Shown in pieces: positions 14,949-19,975 of a stretch of 19,975 nucleotides of DNA. Positions within the stretch are counted from its first letter, which is position 1. Every line of letters begins with the position of its first letter. The notes under the pieces are model-generated. The model was not told the origin of the DNA. It saw only the letters and a program-made list of their open reading frames with translations, and made no database searches. The position numbers were made by a program, and so were the translations under genes. The stretch comes from an uncultured bacterium (GTDB lineage: Bacteria > Cyanobacteriota > Vampirovibrionia > Gastranaerophilales > Gastranaerophilaceae). The stretch is from NCBI GenBank assembly GCA_902464375.1, contig CABQIM010000028.1, positions 1 through 19,975 on the forward strand. The letters are read 5' to 3'.

Positions 14949-15622
14949 CTTCTTTCCCCTCCGAATTTTTTGCTTAAGTTGGAAACATGGTTATAGTTTA
15001 CAGAGCCTTCTGTTAATATCTGTCCAATACCAGCTTTATAAGTATTGTTACCCAATTTTACAGTAACACTATCCTGAGCTATATTAAGAACTTTGTAATT
15101 ATTTACAACATCACCTTTTTTAACCAGATAGTCATTGCCTTCAATATTCAATATTGCAGAAGGGCTGTATTTGTCATACAAAATACCAGACACAACAGTA
15201 TCCATAACCTTAGCTGCATCTGAATTTTCATTAACAAATTCCGGCGGTTCAAGTAAATCATATTTAGGAACATCGTTCACAATAGGCTTCTTTCCGCTAA
15301 AATCACGATATGGCAAGAATGGGTTAGCTTTAACCGTTCCTGCTGGAATCGAAATCATGTTCTTCTTTGTTGCTGTAACAGCTGCCGGAGCTGTTGCCAT
15401 TGTTAATAAACCTTCTTCACTCAATTCAACGGCTTTATTGCTACTAAGAATGCAAGATATTGCAATAACCGGAATCGCAATCAGTGCAATTGCTGCCGGA
15501 ATAAATAACTTAGGAGCAAACGTCATACCTTTGCCGCTAACTTTTGCGATTAGCTCGTCAGCTGTCAAAGTAAGAGCATCAGCAGGTTTTTCTTTTTTCT
15601 TCATATAATTGCGCATATTCAT
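14945..15622 (-). CDS. PilP/GspC-like inner-membrane pilotin-bridge protein
   Basis: A 225-residue bitopic inner-membrane protein. A short basic cytoplasmic tail is followed by a membrane helix at about 38-59 (KLFIPAAIALIAIPVIAISC), a Pro-rich periplasmic linker (GTVKANPFLPYRDFSGKKP), and a beta-rich domain at about 143-205: VVSGILYDKYSPSAILNIE, DYLVKKGDVVNNYKVLNIA, SVTVKLGNNTYKAGIG. This is the HR/PilP pattern that binds the N0 domain of a secretin, which fits the very next gene. It is first in the run, ending with an ATGA overlap into the secretin gene. No strong ribosome-binding site marks ATG 15622; ATG 15616 (M3) is an alternative. The role as secretin-to-platform bridge rests on domain shape and position. 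Confidence 0.75.
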   Translation of the reverse strand: MNMRNYMKKKEKPADALTLTADELIAKVSGKGMTFAPKLFIPAAIALIAIPVIAISCILSSNKAVELSEEGLLTMATAPAAVTATKKNMISIPAGTVKANPFLPYRDFSGKKPIVNDVPKYDLLEPPEFVNENSDAAKVMDTVVSGILYDKYSPSAILNIEGNDYLVKKGDVVNNYKVLNIAQDSVTVKLGNNTYKAGIGQILTEGSVNYNHVSNLSKKFGGERR

Positions 15623-15869
15623 ATACTTCTAACTACTAAATTGCTTCTCTCGTCAAACATCATACAATAAGTACTTTAGGATTGAAATCCTATGTTTATA
15701 CTATTCTATTCAAGTTTATGCTCAAATTTGTATAAAGAACCCTATAACACAAACCTATATTAATAATATCATAATTTCACCAGATTGCAATCAGTCAAGT
15801 ATTTGTTACATTTCTTAAGCTGGTGGGGGGAAGTGAATAGTGAGTAGTGAGGGGTGAATGGTTGTTATA
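15623..15869. promoter_or_regulatory. Upstream region of the pilus/secretion run, with inverted repeat and heptad repeats
   Basis: About 250 bases without a gene. It must contain the promoter of the minus-strand pilus run; the best minus-strand candidate is TTGAGC with TATAAA 19 bases on, a poor spacing. An inverted repeat TAGGATT-GA-AATCCTA at 15677-15692 lies between this candidate and the first gene and could be an operator. The right end carries the G-rich heptad repeat at 15833-15860. Confidence 0.35.
15833..15860. repeat. Four 7-base tandem units (GTGAATA type)
   Basis: Consecutive units GTGAATA, GTGAGTA, GTGAGGG and GTGAATG at 15833-15839, 15840-15846, 15847-15853 and 15854-15860. They lie just downstream of the secreted-protein gene at 15870, following a run of G at about 15825-15830. 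This is a degenerate microsatellite. Confidence 0.6.
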
Positions 15870-16469
15870 TTACTGCTCGGGCTTTTCGTCCTCGACATAC
15901 TGAACAAATGCGTAAGCGTTGAAATCTAAGCAGCCTGCGATGATTTTAACAAATTGTTCATTATAAGGAACTAGTTTTACAAAATCAATGCTGTCAGAAT
16001 CGTAGTCATCATTTGTTTCGCTTGCTCTAACTTTACCTTTAAAATACTGTGATTGGTAAAACATAAGAAAAATGTTATTTTCTTCATCTTTTTTAGCGAT
16101 TATTTTGTAAAAGCCTTTTTCTAATGTTTGTCCGTCAATAACCAAATTAACAGGTATATTTAACAAAAGACCTTCTTCTGTCTTTTTTACAGGATCAAGA
16201 CTTTTAATTTCACTATCAGGGTTCAAATCAGGATGTAAGCTAGTTCCACCGCCACCGATTTTCCTAATCAAACGTTTGCGCTGTCTGGCTTCTTTCTTCT
16301 TCTGATTTTTTTCTAGTGTATCAATTGCTTGTTCAAATTCTTTATTTGTAATTGATTTTTGTCCGTCCCAAGCTTTATCAAGTCCGGAAAAATCATCCCA
16401 ATCTTCTGCACGGCAAATAGGAACAGCTCCCAATAAAAATATTAAAAGTATTATTAAAATTCTTCTCAT
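15870..16469 (-). CDS. Secreted hypothetical protein, possible paralogue of the 6752-7489 product
   Basis: A 199-residue exported protein counted from ATG 16469, which begins MRRILIILLIFLLGAVPIC and has a likely signal cleavage after CRA. A TTG six codons upstream (16487) extends the frame, but neither start has a ribosome-binding site and the ATG gives a normal signal peptide. After an acidic start (EDWDDFSGLDKAWDG) comes a very basic helix (KKKEARQRKRLIRK), then a beta-type domain: NIPVNLVIDGQTLEKGFYKI, IFLMFYQSQYFKGKV, FVKLVPYNEQFVKIIAG. The GFY ... LMFYQ spacing parallels GYY ... MLFKQ in the protein at 6752. A weak TTTACT/TAAATA pair lies eight bases from the ATG, again compatible with a leaderless transcript. 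It has its own intergenic promoter space and is divergent from the TPR gene. Function unknown. Confidence 0.7.
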   Translation of the reverse strand: MRRILIILLIFLLGAVPICRAEDWDDFSGLDKAWDGQKSITNKEFEQAIDTLEKNQKKKEARQRKRLIRKIGGGGTSLHPDLNPDSEIKSLDPVKKTEEGLLLNIPVNLVIDGQTLEKGFYKIIAKKDEENNIFLMFYQSQYFKGKVRASETNDDYDSDSIDFVKLVPYNEQFVKIIAGCLDFNAYAFVQYVEDEKPEQ

Positions 16470-16521
16470 ATATTTATTATTTAACAAAAGAACTTAAAAA
16501 GTAAATATTTTGCTTAAAACT

Positions 16522-16549
16522 TTTACTTTTCAGTAATATCGTGTATAAT
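16522..16549 (+). promoter_or_regulatory. Promoter for the TPR protein gene
   Basis: TTTACT at 16522-16527, 16-base spacer, perfect TATAAT at 16544-16549. The predicted start is about 25 bases before ATG 16582. It lies in the divergent region shared with the secreted-protein gene. Confidence 0.5.
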
Positions 16550-16581
16550 AGGTATTAAAGATACAAAAGAAGAGAGTTTTG

Positions 16582-18243
16582 ATGTTGGATACCAATGTAA
16601 TAATTATCATTATTGCTTTTGTGGTTGCAATAGCAGCCATTTATATTTTGTATTCAATAATTCTTTTCCAAGGCGGAACCGGTAAAAAGGGTGATGAACT
16701 TCAACTATCGACTAAAAATATTTTGGAACAGGTGCAGGTTCTTTATGATAAGCAAGAATACACGCTAGTTCAGCTTTTGGCGACAAAATATTTGGATAGA
16801 GTTCCTGGACATGTTGATGTCCGTGTATATTTGGCAAAGGCTTATTTTGCAGATAGAAAATATAATCAAGCCATAAAACAATGTTCTATAATATTGAAGA
16901 AAAAGCCAAGCAGCATTGATACTAGAAGAGTTCTTGGTGACTGTTATATTAAAAAACAAGCTCCAATGAAAGCAATTAAAGAGTATGAATTCTTATTTGA
17001 GAAAAATAGAAGCGATAAAGAAATTGTTAGGACTCTTGCGGAATTATACAGAGAAACGGATCAAATATTTTCTTCAATTAATGCTTATGAAATTCTTTCT
17101 GATTTGTTAGACTTGGATGAAGATATTGCAGAAGTTCAATCTATATTAGCAGAATTGAATGAGGAAGCACACGATTATCCGGCTGCATTTGAAGCATACA
17201 AAAGAAGATTGGGGATTTATCCTACTGATATTGATACTAATAGAAAGTTAACGGAACTTTATATAAAAATCAAAAATTATCCAATTGCGATTGAAACTCT
17301 TTTGTATATGTTAACATTTGTCACTGATGCAAAAAATTTACTTTGGGTATATGAAACATTGGTTGCTTTGTATGTAGAAACAGAAGATTATGAGAAGGCT
17401 ATTGAATATTCAGAAAAGCTTTTAGATGTTCAAGGTGCCGATAATTTTAAAATTCGTAATGATATTGCTAGCTATAATATCAAGCTTCAGCGTTATATGG
17501 AAGGTGTTTCTATATTGGAAGATTTGGCAATGATGTCACAAAATGGTTTTGATGTAACATTGGAACTTGCAGATGCCTATATTCAACAAAAAGAGTATCA
17601 AAAAGCTTTAGATAAGTATAAATTATTGATGGATAAAGCAACTCCTAGGGAAGCAAAAACGCTAAACTTATTATTCTGTGAGCTATATATTAAATGGGCT
17701 GTTGATTTGGCAGAACAGAAAAAATATGACGAATCATTTGAGTACTTAAAAGAAGCGGCTCAATATAATACTCTTAATCCGGAAATTTATTATTATGTTG
17801 CAAAAAATCATTATCAGTTGAGAAATTATACATCTTGTATAGAATCTATAAATAAAGCTCTAGAATATGATAAGCGCGGAGATGAAAAAACAAAATATCT
17901 CTTGTTATTGTCTGATGCGCATCACCAGTTGGGAAATTTCTTTGAAGAAAAGAAATCTTTAACTGATTTATTGAAAGTAGATGAAAAAAATGCAGAAGGT
18001 CTATATCGTGTAGGCTTGATGTATGCAGCTCAACACGATATTAAAAATGCGGAAGAGTCATTTAAAAAGGCCCTTGTAAATAAGCCTGATTTGATTCAGG
18101 CTAAATACAATTTGGCACTTTTGTATGAGAATAATAATAGAGATAAAGCCAAGGAACTTTATATTGAAATCCTTGAACAAGACCCTTCTTATGAAGAGGC
18201 AAAAAATGCCCTTGCCGACCTGTCTACTTCTGAATATTATTAA
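16582..18243 (+). CDS. Membrane-anchored tetratricopeptide-repeat protein
   Basis: A 553-residue protein from ATG 16582; a TTG codon directly before it is in frame but less likely. AGAAGAGAG ends about five bases before the ATG. Residues 4-31 form one N-terminal membrane helix (NVIIIIIAFVVAIAAIYILY). The rest is almost wholly alpha-helical, with about ten TPR-type repeats such as EAYKRRLGIYPTDIDTNRKL, YQKALDKYKLLMDK, SFEYLKEAAQYNTLNPEIYY and SFKKALVNKPDLIQAKYNLA. Repeats of this kind bind partner proteins. The anchor and orientation suggest a cytoplasmic scaffold at the inner membrane, perhaps in envelope assembly, but no partner can be named from the context. Its 3' end overlaps the convergent 57-aa gene by four bases. 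Confidence 0.85.
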   Translation: MLDTNVIIIIIAFVVAIAAIYILYSIILFQGGTGKKGDELQLSTKNILEQVQVLYDKQEYTLVQLLATKYLDRVPGHVDVRVYLAKAYFADRKYNQAIKQCSIILKKKPSSIDTRRVLGDCYIKKQAPMKAIKEYEFLFEKNRSDKEIVRTLAELYRETDQIFSSINAYEILSDLLDLDEDIAEVQSILAELNEEAHDYPAAFEAYKRRLGIYPTDIDTNRKLTELYIKIKNYPIAIETLLYMLTFVTDAKNLLWVYETLVALYVETEDYEKAIEYSEKLLDVQGADNFKIRNDIASYNIKLQRYMEGVSILEDLAMMSQNGFDVTLELADAYIQQKEYQKALDKYKLLMDKATPREAKTLNLLFCELYIKWAVDLAEQKKYDESFEYLKEAAQYNTLNPEIYYYVAKNHYQLRNYTSCIESINKALEYDKRGDEKTKYLLLLSDAHHQLGNFFEEKKSLTDLLKVDEKNAEGLYRVGLMYAAQHDIKNAEESFKKALVNKPDLIQAKYNLALLYENNNRDKAKELYIEILEQDPSYEEAKNALADLSTSEYY

Positions 18244-18413
18244 ATATCTTCCGGTAGATAAATAACTGTGTCGCTTAAATAGTTTCGAGTGTCTTCGGCA
18301 GAGGAAAATCTTGGTACAATTGTCTGGTAATCACGTACCACAGATAAAATATCATCAACTGACATTTTGATAATTCTTCTTCCGCCATTTTCTGATTCGA
18401 TAATTCTTGCCAT
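18240..18413 (-). CDS. Small hypothetical protein (57 aa)
   Basis: The open frame extends to a TTG at 18437, but GAGAGGT five bases upstream of ATG 18413 marks the real start and gives a 57-residue protein (MARIIESENGGRRIIKMSVD...). It is soluble and mixed-charge: a short N-terminal beta hairpin (RIIESENGGRRIIKMS), a helix (VDDILSVVRDYQTIV), then a helix and strand (SAEDTRNYLSDTVIYLPEDI). There is no cysteine cluster or membrane segment. The pattern could suit a small DNA- or protein-binding regulator or an antitoxin, but no toxin partner adjoins it and I recognise no family. It is convergent with the TPR gene, the stops overlapping by four bases. Upstream lie the ~60-bp repeats. Confidence 0.6.
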   Translation of the reverse strand: MARIIESENGGRRIIKMSVDDILSVVRDYQTIVPRFSSAEDTRNYLSDTVIYLPEDI

Positions 18414-18482
18414 TTTTACCTCTCTTGCTACAAGCAACCAGATACCGTTCCGTTGAGGTTGTATTTTATCCTTGCTCCTTGT

Positions 18483-18636
18483 GTGCTACGCACGTAGGAA
18501 AGTTACGAGATTGTTTCTTTTTACTCTTTGTTCCTTGTGTGAGGTGCTACGCACGTAGAAAAGTTACGAGATTGTTTTTTCACTCTTTATTTCTTGTTGG
18601 AGGTGCTACGCACATAGAAAAGTTCGGAGTTTATCT
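18483..18636. repeat. Three ~60-bp direct repeats containing a CTACGCACGTAG palindrome
   Basis: Copies begin at 18483, 18544 and 18603 (periods 61 and 59). Shared parts are GTGCTACGCACGTAG, then AAAGTTACGAGATTGTTT, and a pyrimidine-rich end with CTCTTT and CTTGT. CTACG-CA-CGTAG is a perfect 12-base hairpin in copies 1 and 2 and has one changed base in copy 3, which then runs into the REP-like element. Because the whole unit repeats, with no unique spacers, this is not a CRISPR array. Confidence 0.8.
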
Positions 18637-18717
18637 CTCCCCACCCCTCGCCCCTTGTGGGAGAGGGTAGAATTTCAAGTTGAGCTGTGCGAAACTTAGA
18701 AATTCGGGTGAGGGGGA
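18633..18717. repeat. REP-like intergenic element with two hairpins
   Basis: The first hairpin pairs CTCTCCC (from about 18635) with GGGAGAG (18659-18665) around a C-rich loop. The second pairs AATTTC-AAGTT (18671-18681) with AACTT-A-GAAATT (18693-18704) with one bulged base. It ends with GGGTGAGGGGG. The CTCTCCC/GGGAGAGGG/GGTGAGGG combination is typical of REP/BIME-type extragenic repeats. It is much richer in G+C than its surroundings. Confidence 0.6.
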
Positions 18718-18779
18718 ATTTAGTATTCTTTTTGCTTGTAACAATATTAACGGCAAAAATTTATAAAACTTTAGGAATA

Positions 18780-19313
18780 TCAAGTGTTTGCGTTAGGAAA
18801 CACTTCTCCGCTTTGAATATAGATTTCAAATTCTTCTTGAATATTGACACTAGCTGCAGTAATAACATATTCGTCAAAATGGTATTTTTTAAACTTTTGT
18901 GCAGGTTTTCCTAATTTATATTCTGCCTCGTACTTTGTCCATTCATTGTAAAATTCTTCCAACGTATTACATTTAAACCCCATTCTTTTTGAAATTTCAC
19001 CAAAATCACGAAGCTTAATTTTTTCTATATCAATACCGCAGTCATAATTAGAAAATGAAAGAGCGATGAAATCGTTACTGTGGCTTATGCTGAAAAACTT
19101 TTTACGGCTTTTCAAGAAAGGTTTTTTGCCATTGAATACGATTTCTCTATCGTCAATCCCGTAAAAATCTCTTAGTATTCTGTCTACCATTAAATATGAA
19201 AAACAATGCTCGTTCCATTTTTTAGGATTACTAATTTCTTTCTTCTGGAATTGTTTTAATAAATCCAAGTGTACATTGTCTGCGTCAACGATTTTTATTA
19301 CAAATATGTCCAT
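18780..19313 (-). CDS. Sfp-type 4'-phosphopantetheinyl transferase
   Basis: A 177-residue enzyme expected to move the phosphopantetheine arm of CoA onto a serine of an acyl- or peptidyl-carrier protein. Family motifs are in order: FNGKKPFLKS (60-69), SISHSND (75-81, H78 binding CoA phosphate), GIDIEKIK (93-100, with D95 and E97 as Mg ligands) and EWTKYEAEYK (124-133, with E129 as third acid). It is shorter than Sfp (about 220-230 residues), mainly because the N-terminal half is reduced. No carrier protein, NRPS or PKS gene is in the window, so its target may be the fatty-acid ACP. ATG 19313 has no ribosome-binding site; TATAAT ends seven bases before it, and the fusA-side hairpin lies directly upstream, so transcription may start in that tiny gap. 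Confidence 0.85.
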   Translation of the reverse strand: MDIFVIKIVDADNVHLDLLKQFQKKEISNPKKWNEHCFSYLMVDRILRDFYGIDDREIVFNGKKPFLKSRKKFFSISHSNDFIALSFSNYDCGIDIEKIKLRDFGEISKRMGFKCNTLEEFYNEWTKYEAEYKLGKPAQKFKKYHFDEYVITAASVNIQEEFEIYIQSGEVFPNANT

Positions 19314-19332
19314 GGAATTTATTATATTATAA

Positions 19333-19369
19333 AAAGTTTATTGGTGCATTATATGCACCAATAAACTTT
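19333..19369 (-). terminator. Strong 17-bp hairpin downstream of fusA
   Basis: A perfect 17-bp stem (19333-19349 with 19353-19369) and a 3-base loop. On the minus strand it is followed by TTTATAAT. The inner stem TTGGTGCAT/ATGCACCAA is the same as in the terminator at 1193-1230. It would isolate fusA from the phosphopantetheinyl transferase gene. Confidence 0.75.
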
Positions 19370-19377
19370 AAAACCAC

Positions 19378-19404
19378 AAAGGACGGCTCAACGAGCCGCC
19401 CTTT
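19378..19404 (-). terminator. First fusA terminator hairpin
   Basis: A 12-bp GC-rich stem with an AAC loop: AAAGGACGGCTC (19378-19389) against GAGCCGCCCTTT (19393-19404). The single mismatch would be a G-U pair in the minus-strand RNA. It is followed by TGTGGTTTT, a modest U-tract, and lies 29 bases after the fusA stop. Confidence 0.75.
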
Positions 19405-19432
19405 GTTATAAATATCTTCTGCTATCAGAAAA

Positions 19433-19975
19433 CTACTTAGAAGAACCAGCCTTCTCAATAATTTCTTTTTCAATGTTAGCAGGAACTTGGTCATAGTTGT
19501 GGAATTCCATAGAGAATGTACCACGACCTTGAGTGTTAGATCTCAAGTCTGTTGCGTAACCGAACATGTTAGCCAATGGAACTAATGCTCTAACGATTAC
19601 GTTACCAGTGTTTCCTAGAGGTTCTTGACCTTCAACACGACCACGTCTTCTTGAAATATCACCAATGATTGTACCAGTGAATTCATCAGGAATTTCGATT
19701 TCAACCTTCATCATAGGTTCAAGGATGCAAGGTTGTGCTTTTCTACAACCATCTTTGATAGCCATAGAACCAGCAATCTTGAATGCCATTTCAGAAGAGT
19801 CGACTTCGTGGTAAGAACCATCATAAAGTTCAACCTTAACGTCAATCATAGGGTATCCAGCTAAGATGCCGCCTTCAAGAGCTTCTTCCATACCTTTTCT
19901 TGCAGGTTCGATGTATTCTCTAGGAATAGCACCACCAACGATTTTGTTTTCAAATACAAATCCTGCATTTTCTTC
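19433..19975 (-). CDS. fusA: Translation elongation factor G, C-terminal part
   Basis: The frame is open to the window edge, so about 180 residues of domains IV-V are visible and the rest lies beyond. Landmarks are FVFENKIVGGAIPREYIEPA (domain IV), GGILAGYPMIDVKVELYDG with SYHEVDSS next, EPMMKVEIEIPDEFTGTIIG and ISRRRGRVEGQE (domain V), and ATDLRSNTQGRGTFSMEFHN near the end. EF-G is the GTPase that drives ribosomal translocation. The ATG at 19891 is internal (KGMEEALEGG), not a start. Two hairpins follow the stop codon. High conservation makes this the best phylogenetic marker in the window. Confidence 0.97.
   Translation of the reverse strand, partial: EENAGFVFENKIVGGAIPREYIEPARKGMEEALEGGILAGYPMIDVKVELYDGSYHEVDSSEMAFKIAGSMAIKDGCRKAQPCILEPMMKVEIEIPDEFTGTIIGDISRRRGRVEGQEPLGNTGNVIVRALVPLANMFGYATDLRSNTQGRGTFSMEFHNYDQVPANIEKEIIEKAGSSK

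Larger units (their letters stand above)
18414..18779. other. Repeat-filled intergenic region, no gene
   Basis: About 365 bases between the 57-aa gene and the phosphopantetheinyl transferase stop. It holds three ~60-bp direct repeats and a REP-like double hairpin. An 87-codon open frame across the repeats (18407-18670) is an artefact of repeat sequence, with no ribosome-binding site and Cys/Arg-rich nonsense composition. Confidence 0.65.

Noticed and set aside
18240..18437. Longer 65-codon form of the small protein starting at TTG 18437
   Set aside because: The GAGAGGT ribosome-binding site is placed for ATG 18413.
18483..18636. CRISPR array
   Set aside because: The entire ~60-bp unit is repeated, there are no unique spacers, only three copies, and no cas gene.
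18407..18670. 87-codon plus-strand ORF
   Set aside because: It runs through the ~60-bp repeats, lacks a ribosome-binding site and gives Cys/Arg-rich repeat-derived protein.

Overview
The window looks like chromosome from a low-GC, two-membraned (diderm) bacterium. I infer an uncultured gut lineage of Vampirovibrionia/Melainabacteria (Gastranaerophilales), but no rRNA is present to prove it. The grounds are the strong A+T bias, an outer-membrane secretin next to a MacA/HlyD-type efflux adaptor, an orphan EF-hand protein, an activase-related HgdB-like protein, and several lineage-style hypothetical proteins with Lys/Glu-rich tails or signal peptides. No rRNA, tRNA, insertion sequence, integrase or CRISPR array was seen.

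Layout. 3-1136 (+) is the 3' part of a MacA-like periplasmic adaptor. It ends at a bidirectional hairpin terminator shared with a convergent small membrane protein (1231-1755, -). mutL follows (1896-3716, -) with its own promoter. The 295-bp gap after mutL holds a MITE-like inverted repeat and a 16-bp direct repeat. 4012-5139 (+) is an HgdB/activase-related (DUF2229-type) protein. A repeat-rich gap leads to an EF-hand protein (5443-5808, +), convergent with a protein carrying a JAMM/JAB-type metal-binding motif (5856-6614, -). A secreted protein at 6752-7489 (+) appears to be made from a leaderless mRNA.

15622 down to 7824 (-) is one tightly spaced run of seven genes: a PilP/GspC-like protein, a secretin, a PilB/GspE ATPase, a PilC/GspF platform protein, a 93-aa conserved protein, a short-chain dehydrogenase, and a Bro-N/DinD-like protein. 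The first four would form the secretin-platform-motor core of a type IV pilus or type II secretion machine. pilM/N/O and pilin genes are not in the window.

Upstream of the pilus run lies a second secreted protein (15870-16469, -), which looks distantly related to the one at 6752. It is divergent from a membrane-anchored TPR protein (16582-18243, +). A 57-aa protein (18240-18413, -), three ~60-bp direct repeats and a REP-like element follow. The window ends with a short Sfp-type phosphopantetheinyl transferase (18780-19313, -) and the 3' end of fusA (19433-19975, -), the latter followed by two strong hairpins. The stem core TTGGTGCAT/ATGCACCAA of one of them is the same as in the terminator at 1193-1230.
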